DNA from: Capnocytophaga sp.
GTDB lineage: Bacteria > Bacteroidota > Bacteroidia > Flavobacteriales > Flavobacteriaceae
Assembly (NCBI GenBank): GCA_030530525.1
Contig: JAUMUT010000019.1
Span: forward strand, 1 to 39,312
Length of the DNA stretch: 39,312 bases
Direction: 5' to 3'
The notes beneath the pieces were generated by a model. The model saw only the letters and a list, made by a program, of their open reading frames with translations, had not been told where the DNA came from and did not search any database. The position numbers and the translations under genes were made by a program. Shown in pieces: positions 7,681-14,773 of this stretch (positions within the stretch are counted from its first letter, which is position 1; each line of letters starts with the position of its first letter).

Positions 7681-9225
7681 CTATTTTACTTTTTGGTTAT
7701 GAATACCAATGGTTAATGTATTATTGTTATTGTTTTTATCTTTAATAGTGAGTCCGTTATTATTATCAATATCGTTCATATTAGTTTCGTTACTGCTTTG
7801 TGCCTTTCTTACCAAATCTTCAAATGCAGGAAGTTCAAAAGTAAGAACTTTTTTATCTTTTAATCTAACATTAATTAAGATTCTTTCTCCTTTTTCAAAA
7901 GCAATGATATGTTTAGTGATTTTTCCATATCTATCATATCTATCTTCACTAGGACTTTTTTGTTCAGAGCTTTTAGGATTTAATCTTTCAATAAAAAAGT
8001 ATTCAGTAGATAAACCTTCACCTAATGGGCTTTTTAATTCGCCTTGTTTGATAACTAAATCAAAGTCTAATTTTTTGTTATCTACATATGAATAATCATT
8101 TTTTAGGTATTTAGAGTAAATAACTGTTTTGAAAGTATTATTAGTTCCTAACTCTCTTAATCTATAAGAAAGAGGCACACCAAGATTCTCTTTGCTCCAA
8201 GTAGAACCTTCTTTCAAGAAATTACGTACAGCAGAAAAGTCTCCAATAGTTTCACCTGCCAATTTAGCATTCCCACCAAAGATACGTCCTGTAATCGTAG
8301 AACTTTTTTTCAATTCATTATAGGCAGTTTCTGCGTCTGCTGAAACTTTTCCACTTAGTAATGAAGCGTTTATTTTTGCTTCTAAGTCAATTTTACTAAG
8401 TGTAGATTCTATACCAAGTAATAATACACGTCCATATTTTATAGAAGAGATATATACTGGTTTTTCTTCTCCGAATTGTGTTTTATAGTCAAAATCATCA
8501 CTAAACAAATCAGATGCTTTCTCAGGCAAATCAACATCAACTGTATAAAAAACTTGTTCTATTTTAACAATATATCTGGTTTTTTCTTTATCATATTTGA
8601 AGTTAGTACTTCCTTTCACGGTATTTACTGCGCCTGTATAACTTGCACCTAATGCCAATTTAAGATGTTGTTCATCGTGTACTTCATAGCTATTATATGT
8701 TATATTGGCAGGAGGAGCGTTAAAATTTTTGTTTAATAATTCGCTAATTGCAGCACGCATAGTAGATAAGGAAGGTTTTTCTACTGTGGTTTTAGGAGTA
8801 TCTCCTGTTAAAGATACAGAAATAGTAAGTGCTTTACGAGGTACAATAATAGGCGAATAAGACCCCTCTACTACGGTTTTAGATTTTACTAAGGCACCAG
8901 GGTAAAAAACTTCATCATTTTCTGTAAAAAGTAATTGGTTTTCATATTCTTTTGCTTGTTCGTAATAGCGAGTGTCAGTAGCATCTAACATAGGCGCACC
9001 AAAAAGAGATGCTGTACGGCTACTGCTTTGTGTTGCTAATCGTTCTGCAAAAGGAGCTTGTTGTTTTACAGAAGGGAGTTGTTTAACATAGCTATTAAGC
9101 TGTGCTATGTTTAGAGCGTTCCCGTTAGATGGTTCATTCCCTTCTTCTTTTTTACAAGAGAATAAAGCCATAGCACTAAAAAGTAATGCGGTACTTTTCA
9201 TACCAAATAAATTTGATGATTTCAT
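7681..9225 (-). CDS. Cholesterol-dependent cytolysin family lipoprotein, divergent domain 4
   Basis: The 514-residue protein is clearly related to thiol-activated cytolysins (pore-forming CDC/MACPF superfamily). CDC landmarks appear in order. FYPGALVKS (107-115) corresponds to the YPGAL region. QVFYTVDVDLPEKASDLF (224-241) corresponds to IFYTVSVDAPxxPSDLF. PVYISSIKYGR (256-266) follows, and FGGNAK (316-321) carries the glycine pair of the core sheet. The N-terminus is a lipoprotein signal with lipobox LFSC, Cys24, then KKEEGNE. From about 385 on, the domain 4 region is present in rough outline but has no match to the ECTGLAWEWWR undecapeptide, and the C-terminus is Asn-rich. The family role is membrane pore formation after oligomerisation; activity here is not shown. 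The start is M1 at 9225 or M9 at 9201; both keep a usable signal peptide. Confidence 0.9.
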   Translation of the reverse strand: MKSSNLFGMKSTALLFSAMALFSCKKEEGNEPSNGNALNIAQLNSYVKQLPSVKQQAPFAERLATQSSSRTASLFGAPMLDATDTRYYEQAKEYENQLLFTENDEVFYPGALVKSKTVVEGSYSPIIVPRKALTISVSLTGDTPKTTVEKPSLSTMRAAISELLNKNFNAPPANITYNSYEVHDEQHLKLALGASYTGAVNTVKGSTNFKYDKEKTRYIVKIEQVFYTVDVDLPEKASDLFSDDFDYKTQFGEEKPVYISSIKYGRVLLLGIESTLSKIDLEAKINASLLSGKVSADAETAYNELKKSSTITGRIFGGNAKLAGETIGDFSAVRNFLKEGSTWSKENLGVPLSYRLRELGTNNTFKTVIYSKYLKNDYSYVDNKKLDFDLVIKQGELKSPLGEGLSTEYFFIERLNPKSSEQKSPSEDRYDRYGKITKHIIAFEKGERILINVRLKDKKVLTFELPAFEDLVRKAQSSNETNMNDIDNNNGLTIKDKNNNNNTLTIGIHNQKVK

Positions 9226-9352
9226 ATATATAATATGTTTTAAATAATTAACCGATATAAATTATTTGGATTAGAATAAAATGATATATTACTACAATAC
9301 ATAAAAATAGATTATTTAACGAAATAATTAAACATAGTGTAATAATTGGTTG

Positions 9353-9360
9353 CAAAATTA
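9353..9360 (-). promoter_or_regulatory. Putative promoter -7 box for the cytolysin-like gene
   Basis: The minus strand reads TAATTTTGCAAC, matching TAnnTTTG, and predicts a leader of about 120 nt. A second match (TACTTTTG at 9371-9378) lies just upstream, so the active site is uncertain. Confidence 0.5.
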
Positions 9361-9640
9361 CAAAAAAAAACAAAAGTAGTATATAGTAGATAGTAAAATG
9401 GTAAAAATAGATATATAAGAATATATCTTTAAAATATGTAACTAAAAAAAAAGAAATGAAAATTATAGATATATTCTAATAGATAAAAATAGTAGAAAAA
9501 TTATCTATGTACATTTTTTTAATGAAAGAAAATATAAAAATATAATACTTTATAGTATTTAATATAGGAAAATATTTTCAGGAACTAAAAGATAAAGGGT
9601 ATTTATCCTATATAAAAGGTGTGATATAAAATAAAATTTA

Positions 9641-9854
9641 GAAAAATAAGGTAAATAAAATAGTAATTCTTCTATTTCTTATAGCTGAGAATACAAGAAA
9701 GATAGTTATTCTTATATTATTTTATGCCTAAAAATGTAAGCAAAACTATTATTCTTCTATATTAATACGCTGAAAATACAAGCAAGATAGTTGTTCTTAT
9801 ATTATTAAGTACCTGAGAATAGTAGAAACACTATTATGCTTCTATTCTTTATAT
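9641..9854. repeat. Degenerate ~43-bp tandem array, five copies
   Basis: Copies start at about 9641, 9684, 9726, 9769 and 9812. Copies alternate between two subtypes, so similarity is strongest at an 85-bp step (ATTCTTCTAT at 9666 and 9751, ATGCTTCTAT at 9836). Each unit tends to start with a CTGAGAATA-like block and end with a TATTCTT-like block. These are partly self-complementary, so each could fold into a small hairpin. Confidence 0.65.
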
Positions 9855-10010
9855 ATAAAAAAAATAGGAAACCGAATTTTATTCTGTTCCCTGTACTAAT
9901 AGAATAGTTTATTTACTATTTATAAATGTTTATTTATGTTATTTTTTCTTCTTCCTCATTGTAGTATATATAAATAATGAGGTTTATTTACTTGTATATA
10001 TAGTAACAAA

Positions 10011-10043
10011 AAAGGTACTAACCCATTTGGAATTAGTACCTTT
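10011..10043 (-). terminator. Terminator of the coiled-coil gene
   Basis: A perfect 11-bp stem (10011-10021 with 10033-10043) around an 11-nt loop is followed on the minus strand by T residues (10007-10013 region). It starts 18 nt after the stop at 10061. Confidence 0.8.
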
Positions 10044-10060
10044 ATTATTTTCTTTTTTAA

Positions 10061-10675
10061 TTATTTTAATCTTTCTAAGTCTATTTCAGCGTTTTTCAAT
10101 TTTGTTTGAGCGTCAATTAGTTTAGAGTTTAGTTTTAGCAATTTACTGCGGTATTTTAATTCTTTTTCTGCGCTTACTCCACGAGAAATTTGTCTTTCTA
10201 ATTCTATTTTAGCTTTATCATACTCCACCTGAGCTTTGTTTGCTTTGATTTTTTGTTTAGCAACAGCATCTTGGGCTTTGGTTTTCTTAGCCACTATTTT
10301 TTGAGCCTCTTTAAGTTGCTTTTCTTTTAGTTTTTGAGCTTTTTCAGCTTCTTTAAGTTGCTTCTCTTTTAGCTTTTGTTCTTGTTTTGCTAATTTCTCA
10401 GCTTCCTTTTGTTGCTTTTCTTGAAGTTTTAATGCCTTTTCTGCATCTTTTTGTTGTCTTTCTTTTAGCTTTTGCTCTTGTTTAGCTAATTTATCTGCTT
10501 CTTTTTGTTGTTTTTCAGCTATTTTTTGAGCTTCTTGTTGTCTTTTTAGTTCTTCAATTTTTTTGTTTTGGTCAATTTGTTCTTGAACTTTTGAAGATAA
10601 TGAATCGGTAACAATTTGAGCATTGGACAACTGAGTTAAGAATAATGCTCCGCACAATAAAATAATTCTTTTCAT
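10061..10675 (-). CDS. Periplasmic coiled-coil repeat protein, unknown function
   Basis: The mature protein is almost wholly Lys/Glu/Gln/Ala-rich coiled coil after a signal peptide (MKRIILLCGALFLTQLSNAQ), so it is expected in the periplasm or attached to the envelope. The frame extends upstream to 10729, but that start lies in the promoter -33 box. The ATG at 10675, which begins the signal peptide, is therefore chosen (204 residues). Two 32-residue repeats (residues 55-86 and 87-118) plus a partial third form the rod, and a less repetitive helical segment follows (130-204). It has no cysteine after the signal peptide and no enzymatic motif. The sequence is low-complexity, so homology hits will be unspecific. 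Its promoter is back-to-back with that of tatD. Confidence 0.85.
   Translation of the reverse strand: MKRIILLCGALFLTQLSNAQIVTDSLSSKVQEQIDQNKKIEELKRQQEAQKIAEKQQKEADKLAKQEQKLKERQQKDAEKALKLQEKQQKEAEKLAKQEQKLKEKQLKEAEKAQKLKEKQLKEAQKIVAKKTKAQDAVAKQKIKANKAQVEYDKAKIELERQISRGVSAEKELKYRSKLLKLNSKLIDAQTKLKNAEIDLERLK
10322..10513 (-). repeat. 96-bp tandem repeat within the coiled-coil gene
   Basis: Two 96-bp units encode 32-residue coiled-coil blocks (KQQKEA.KLAKQEQKLKE core), followed by a partial third unit. The length is a multiple of three. Confidence 0.75.
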
Positions 10676-10699
10676 AAATAAATTAATTAAAAATGAGTG

Positions 10700-10730
10700 C
10701 AAAAGTATAGTATTTATTTGTAAAAACAAA
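10700..10730 (-). promoter_or_regulatory. Promoter of the coiled-coil gene; decides its start codon
   Basis: On the minus strand TTTG (10727-10730) is followed after 19 nt by TACTTTTG (10700-10707) and GCAC. Initiation near 10693 leaves the ATG at 10675 about 18 nt downstream and excludes the upstream ATG at 10729. Confidence 0.75.
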
Positions 10731-10800
10731 ATTATATTTTTTATTTTTTTACGAAACCCGATTTTTTTTATTTTTAATAAGGGTTTTTAATATAATTTTG

Positions 10801-10808
10801 TACTTTTG
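10801..10808 (+). promoter_or_regulatory. Promoter -7 box for tatD; decides its start codon
   Basis: TACTTTTGCAC matches TAnnTTTG. Initiation near 10815 puts the ATG at 10828 close behind and rules out an in-frame TTG at 10798. Confidence 0.65.
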
Positions 10809-10827
10809 CACTTTTATAAAAATAAAA

Positions 10828-11598
10828 ATGATAATTGATACACATACACATCTTTATGTAGAAGAATTTGACAATGACCGCGACGAGGTTATTCAACGAG
10901 CTATGGCACAAGGAGTTACAAAGTTTTTTTTACCAGCTATTGACTCTGAAACTACCGAGCGAATGTTGCTTTTACAACAAAAATATCCTGCCAATATGTT
11001 TCTGATGAATGGCTTACATCCGTGTAGCGTTAAAGAAAATTATGAAACAGAACTATCTCATATAGAGGAACTTATGAATAAGCATAACGATTTATTTTAT
11101 GCTATTGGCGAAATAGGAATAGATTTGTATTGGGATAAAACTTTTTTAGAATATCAGAAAATAGCATTCCGAAAGCAAATTCAATTAGCAAAAAAGCATC
11201 ATTTGCCTATCGTTATTCATTGTCGTGAGGCTTTTGACGAAATTTTTGAAGTACTTTCCTTAGAAAAAGATGAGGATTTATTTGGAATTTTTCATTGTTT
11301 TTCAGGAAATGAACAACAAGCAAAAACGGCTATTTCCTTTGGTTTAAAACTTGGAATAGGTGGCGTTGTTACTTTTAAAAATGGCAAAATAGATACTTTT
11401 TTGAAAAATATAGATTTAAAAAATATCGTTTTAGAGACCGATTCGCCTTATTTGGCTCCTGTTCCGTATCGTGGCAAACGCAATGAAAGTGCTTATATTC
11501 TGAAAGTTGTAGAAAAATTATCCGATATTTACGAAATACCAGAAAAAGAAGTTATAGAAATAACAACCCATAACGCAAAGCAAATTTTTGGTATATAA
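10828..11598 (+). CDS. tatD: TatD family metal-dependent hydrolase / DNase
   Basis: The 256-residue protein has the length usual for TatD/YcfH. It is a metal-dependent TIM-barrel hydrolase; members act as 3'-5' DNases or in quality control of DNA and peptides. The metal-binding signature THTHLY follows directly on the start. Further ligands are seen in GEIGIDLYWD, PIVIHCREAFDE (second His), FHCFSG and the ETDSPYLAPVPYRGKRNE block near the C-terminus. No signal peptide is present, so it is cytoplasmic. The first ATG after the promoter is chosen because the frame otherwise extends only to a TTG inside the -7 box. It is followed 70 nt later by the acyltransferase gene, which has its own promoter. 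Confidence 0.93.
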   Translation: MIIDTHTHLYVEEFDNDRDEVIQRAMAQGVTKFFLPAIDSETTERMLLLQQKYPANMFLMNGLHPCSVKENYETELSHIEELMNKHNDLFYAIGEIGIDLYWDKTFLEYQKIAFRKQIQLAKKHHLPIVIHCREAFDEIFEVLSLEKDEDLFGIFHCFSGNEQQAKTAISFGLKLGIGGVVTFKNGKIDTFLKNIDLKNIVLETDSPYLAPVPYRGKRNESAYILKVVEKLSDIYEIPEKEVIEITTHNAKQIFGI

Positions 11599-11622
11599 TG
11601 TATGAAATAAGAAAAAAAGATG

Positions 11623-11630
11623 TAAATTTG
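11623..11630 (+). promoter_or_regulatory. Promoter -7 box for the acyltransferase-asparaginase pair
   Basis: TAAATTTGCAC matches TAnnTTTG. Initiation is expected near 11637, about 30 nt before the TTG start at 11669. Confidence 0.6.
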
Positions 11631-11668
11631 CACTTTGATTTGTAGAAAAAAAAGAAAAAAGAAAGATT

Positions 11669-12793
11669 TTGAGTGAATTTTCAGACATACGTCCGTTTGA
11701 TGATTGTGAAGTATCGGAGGTGTTGGTACATATAAAAGATAACCCAACAATGCGCAAGTTGTTACAATTTGGCTTTCCGAAACTTTCACAAGAAGAGCAA
11801 TTGCAGTTGTTGTTATCGTGCAAAAAAATTCGTCATTTTCAAGAACGAATAATGTACCCAATTATACAAAACGCAATAGCAAAGAGCGTTACAGAATTTA
11901 CTTCCGAAGGATTTGAAAACCTTTCCAAAGAGAAGGCGTATCTTTTTATTTCCAATCATAGAGATATTATTTTAGATACTTCATTTTTAAATACTATTTT
12001 ATTTGAAAAAGGTTTTAAAATGACGGCTTCTGCCATTGGTGATAATTTGGTAAGAAAATCTTTTTTATTAGCTTTGGCAAAATTAAATCGTAATTTTTTG
12101 ATTCATAGAGGATTATCTCCTAGAGAAACTTTGGAAAAATCAAAAATTGTTTCTAAATTTATAGATAGAAGTATTACGAAAAAAAATCGTTCTGTTTGGA
12201 TAGCCCAGCGAGAAGGGCGCACCAAAGATGGTAACGACCGTACGCAACAAGGAGTTATAAAAATGCTTTCAATGAATTGTCCGAAAGATCTCTCTTTGAT
12301 GCAGTATTTCAAGCAGTTACATATCGTTCCGATGGCTATTTCTTATGAGCTTGACCCTACGGATATTCTTAAAATGCCTGTTTTGATAGCGGAACATTAT
12401 GGAGAACAATACGTGAAATCTGAAGACGAAGATTTTAATAATATCGTACAAGGATTTTTTGGACAAAAAGGTCGTGTAAATGTTTGCGTTGGCAAGCCTC
12501 TTGATGAAGAATTGGACGAAATAGAGCAACAAGAAGTACATACCAACAGGCAAATACAGGCTGTGGTAGATTTAATTGATAGAAGAATACACGAACAATA
12601 TTATTTATTTCCAACAAATTATATTGCGTATGATATTCTAAATCAATCTAATAAGTTTCAAGATAAAATTTCAGAGAAAGAAATTAGACAATTTGAACGA
12701 CGAATGGAAAACAGAACTTCTGAAAGTGAAGTAATACGAAGAAAGTATTTGGAAATGTATGCAAATCCTGTTCATAATAAATTGATTTTATGA
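11669..12793 (+). CDS. PlsC-like 1-acylglycerol-3-phosphate acyltransferase family protein
   Basis: The 374-residue protein belongs to the acylglycerol-phosphate acyltransferase superfamily, whose members transfer acyl chains in phospholipid or ornithine-lipid synthesis at the inner membrane. Visible blocks are ISNHRDIILD (residues 95-103, His97 the expected catalytic base), NFLIHRG (block II) and REGRTKDG (block III, substrate phosphate contact). IVPMAISYE is the final block. The spacing in block I is H-x5-D rather than the textbook H-x4-D. The start is a TTG giving MSEFSDIRPFDD, which fits the usual N-terminus of this flavobacterial family; no ATG is available upstream in frame. The stop overlaps the asparaginase start (ATGA), implying coupled translation. 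Confidence 0.85.
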   Translation: MSEFSDIRPFDDCEVSEVLVHIKDNPTMRKLLQFGFPKLSQEEQLQLLLSCKKIRHFQERIMYPIIQNAIAKSVTEFTSEGFENLSKEKAYLFISNHRDIILDTSFLNTILFEKGFKMTASAIGDNLVRKSFLLALAKLNRNFLIHRGLSPRETLEKSKIVSKFIDRSITKKNRSVWIAQREGRTKDGNDRTQQGVIKMLSMNCPKDLSLMQYFKQLHIVPMAISYELDPTDILKMPVLIAEHYGEQYVKSEDEDFNNIVQGFFGQKGRVNVCVGKPLDEELDEIEQQEVHTNRQIQAVVDLIDRRIHEQYYLFPTNYIAYDILNQSNKFQDKISEKEIRQFERRMENRTSESEVIRRKYLEMYANPVHNKLIL

Positions 12794-13818
12794 TAGATAG
12801 AGTAAAAATATTATTAATATACACAGGCGGAACTATCGGAATGGTCAAAGATTTTGAAACGGGAGTATTACGACCTTTTCGCTTTGAAACTATAAAAGAA
12901 AGACTTCCTGAGTTGTCTTTGCTGGATTGTGATATTGAAACAATTTCTTTTGAAACGCCCATAGACTCTTCGGATATGTCGCCCCAGCTTTGGGGAGAAA
13001 TAGCAAAAACAATTGAGGAAAATTATCAAAAATTTGATGGCTTTGTGGTGCTTCACGGTAGCGATACGATGAGTTATTCGGCTTCTGCACTTAGTTTTAT
13101 GCTTAAAAATTTGTCTAAACCTGTTATATTTACAGGTTCTCAACTTCCGATAGGAGATTTACGAACCGATGCTCGTGAGAATTTGATAACGTCTATTCAT
13201 TTGGCAAGTTTAAAAGAAAACAATAAGTCGGTTATTCAGGAAGTTGGCTTGTATTTTGAATACAAATTGTATAGAGGAAACCGAACAACAAAGATTAATT
13301 CAGAAAATTTTGAAGCATTTGTTTCTGCTAATTATCCTTTACTAGCGGAAAGTGGCGTACATTTGAGAGTTCATAAAGAACATTTATTGAAAAATAAAAA
13401 AGATGACAAATTAAGTGTTTTCACGGAATTTAATACTAATGTTGCAATTATCAAAATTTTCCCAGGAATTACTCCAACTATTTTAGAAGGAATTTTGTCC
13501 ATACCACATTTAGAAGGTGTCGTAATAGAAACTTACGGATCGGGTAATGCACCAACAGCAAAATGGTTTATAGAAATTCTTGAAAAATCTATTAAAAAAG
13601 GCTTAACAATTGTTAATGTAACGCAGTGTATAGGTGGCTCTGTTATCCCTAATAAATATGAAACAGGAACTTACTTGGAAAAGATAGGAGTAATTAACGG
13701 AAAAGACCTAACCACAGAAGCTGCTATCACAAAATTAATGTTTTTATTAGGTAAAAATAAAAATGTTAAAGACTTGAAAATCAGATATGAGGAAAATTTA
13801 AGAGGAGAAATTGATTAA
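12790..13818 (+). CDS. ansA: Type I (cytoplasmic) L-asparaginase
   Basis: L-asparaginase hydrolyses asparagine to aspartate and ammonia. The 342-residue protein has both nucleophile-region signatures: YTGGTIGM (11-18) with the catalytic Thr, and VVLHGSDTMSYSASALSF, the second Thr/Asp motif. TGSQLPIGDLRTDAREN follows, with further active-site residues. There is no signal peptide, which with the length indicates the type I cytoplasmic enzyme rather than the secreted type II. Its ATG overlaps the stop of the acyltransferase by four bases, so the two are co-transcribed. tRNA-Ser follows after about 64 nt on the same strand. Confidence 0.95.
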   Translation: MIDRVKILLIYTGGTIGMVKDFETGVLRPFRFETIKERLPELSLLDCDIETISFETPIDSSDMSPQLWGEIAKTIEENYQKFDGFVVLHGSDTMSYSASALSFMLKNLSKPVIFTGSQLPIGDLRTDARENLITSIHLASLKENNKSVIQEVGLYFEYKLYRGNRTTKINSENFEAFVSANYPLLAESGVHLRVHKEHLLKNKKDDKLSVFTEFNTNVAIIKIFPGITPTILEGILSIPHLEGVVIETYGSGNAPTAKWFIEILEKSIKKGLTIVNVTQCIGGSVIPNKYETGTYLEKIGVINGKDLTTEAAITKLMFLLGKNKNVKDLKIRYEENLRGEID

Positions 13819-13882
13819 AAAAAGTAAAAAAAACATTGCAGTTTCAAAAAAAAATTGTAATTTAGCATCTTGTAAAGGTAAT

Positions 13883-13970
13883 AGAGAGGTGTCCGAGTGG
13901 TCGAAGGAGCACGCCTGGAAAGTGTGTATACGCCAAAAGCGTATCGAGGGTTCGAATCCCTTCCTCTCTG
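13883..13970 (+). tRNA. tRNA-Ser (anticodon GGA)
   Basis: An 88-nt class II tRNA folds well. The acceptor stem pairs AGAGAGG with CCTCTCT, with discriminator G at 13970. The anticodon stem-loop is CACGC-CTGGAAA-GTGTG with GGA in the anticodon position. The long variable arm TATACGC/GCGTAT is typical of serine. The T arm is GAGGG-TTCGAAT-CCCTT. CCA is not encoded. It reads UCC and UCU codons. Confidence 0.97.
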
Positions 13971-14029
13971 CTATAAACTAAAAAATTGTTAAATTAAAAA
14001 TCTATTATTAAATTAAATTTTTAAAAAAA

Positions 14030-14746
14030 ATGAGAAAAATGTATTCTAAATTAGGAATTTTAGCAATATTCCTTATGAATGTTGTAGTTGCAAATGCACA
14101 AGAAGTAACAGAAGAGAAGTCTTTCAGTCAAGTATTTAAAGATCGTTTTATAGAAGGTGGCCCTGCGTATATGGCTCCAATCCTTTTATGTTTGATTCTT
14201 GGATTAGCAGTTGCTATTGAAAGAATTATTTATTTGACAATGGCTACTACTAATACTAAAAAATTATTAGATAAAGTAGAAGACGCTCTTAAAAACGGAG
14301 GTCCAGAAGCTGCCAAAGAAGTATGTCGTAACGTACCAGGTCCAGTAGCATCTATTTTCTATCAAGGTCTTGAAAGAATAGATGACGGAGTAGATATGGT
14401 TGAAAAATCAGTAGTTGCTTATGGTGGTGTTCAAATGGGACAATTAGAGAAAAATATTTCTTGGATTTCATTATTTATCGCTATTGCTCCGATGTTAGGG
14501 TTTATGGGTACGGTAATTGGTATGATTCAAGCGTTTGACAAAATTAGCCAAGCGGGTGGTCTTGATGCTTCATTGATAGCAGGAGATATCCAAGTAGCGT
14601 TGCTTACTACTGTATTCGGTCTTATTGTTGCGATGATTCTTCAAGTATTCTACAACTACATTATTGCAAAAGTGGATAGCGTAGTAAATGATATGGAAGA
14701 TGCTTCTATCTCTTTGGTAGATATTGTTTCTTCATACAAAAAATAA
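14030..14746 (+). CDS. exbB: MotA/TolQ/ExbB proton-channel family protein
   Basis: ExbB is the stator-like proton channel that, with ExbD, energises TonB or Tol-type machinery in the inner membrane. The 238-residue protein has an N-terminal signal-like segment (1-23, ending ANAQ), as is common in Bacteroidota ExbB. Three membrane spans follow, at about 46-68, 144-166 and 186-210. The conserved core APMLGFMGTVIGMIQAFD and the ALLTTVFGLIVAMILQ helix identify the family. It is the first gene of a tight four-gene operon with a small membrane protein and two exbD genes. No tonB gene is in the window, so which TonB (or gliding/Tol) complex it serves is open. Confidence 0.93.
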   Translation: MRKMYSKLGILAIFLMNVVVANAQEVTEEKSFSQVFKDRFIEGGPAYMAPILLCLILGLAVAIERIIYLTMATTNTKKLLDKVEDALKNGGPEAAKEVCRNVPGPVASIFYQGLERIDDGVDMVEKSVVAYGGVQMGQLEKNISWISLFIAIAPMLGFMGTVIGMIQAFDKISQAGGLDASLIAGDIQVALLTTVFGLIVAMILQVFYNYIIAKVDSVVNDMEDASISLVDIVSSYKK

Positions 14747-14773
14747 TTTTACAATTTTAAACAATAATATATT

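Larger units (their letters stand above)
9226..10060. other. 835-bp very A/T-rich intergenic region without a supported gene
   Basis: No coding frame of substance is seen on either strand. The right half contains a degenerate ~43-bp array (9641-9854). The left end carries the putative promoter of the cytolysin-like gene, and the right end the terminator of the coiled-coil gene. The stretch 9380-9640 is simple A/T-rich sequence with no clear feature. Confidence 0.7.

Noticed and set aside
7518..7745. Plus-strand 75-residue frame between the DUF6261-like and cytolysin-like genes.
   Set aside because: It is low-complexity Ile/Lys/Tyr-rich, starts at TTG, crosses the cytolysin terminator and overlaps its coding end.
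7709..8095. Plus-strand 128-residue frame opposite the cytolysin-like gene.
   Set aside because: It is the antisense of a clear CDC-family coding sequence, with Leu/Ser-rich composition typical of antisense frames.
9641..9854. Possible CRISPR array.
   Set aside because: Repeat copies are degenerate and contiguous without unique spacers, and no cas gene is nearby.
1..10060. Prophage or transposon island.
   Set aside because: No integrase, transposase, phage structural gene, terminal inverted repeats or tRNA attachment duplication could be found, despite the gene-poor, repeat-rich character.
10798..10827. TTG start that would add ten residues to TatD.
   Set aside because: It lies before and within the -7 box, so it would not be transcribed; the ATG at 10828 begins directly with the family motif.
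11518..11861. Two overlapping minus-strand frames near the tatD/acyltransferase junction.
   Set aside because: They overlap conserved coding sequence on the other strand and have no recognisable domain.
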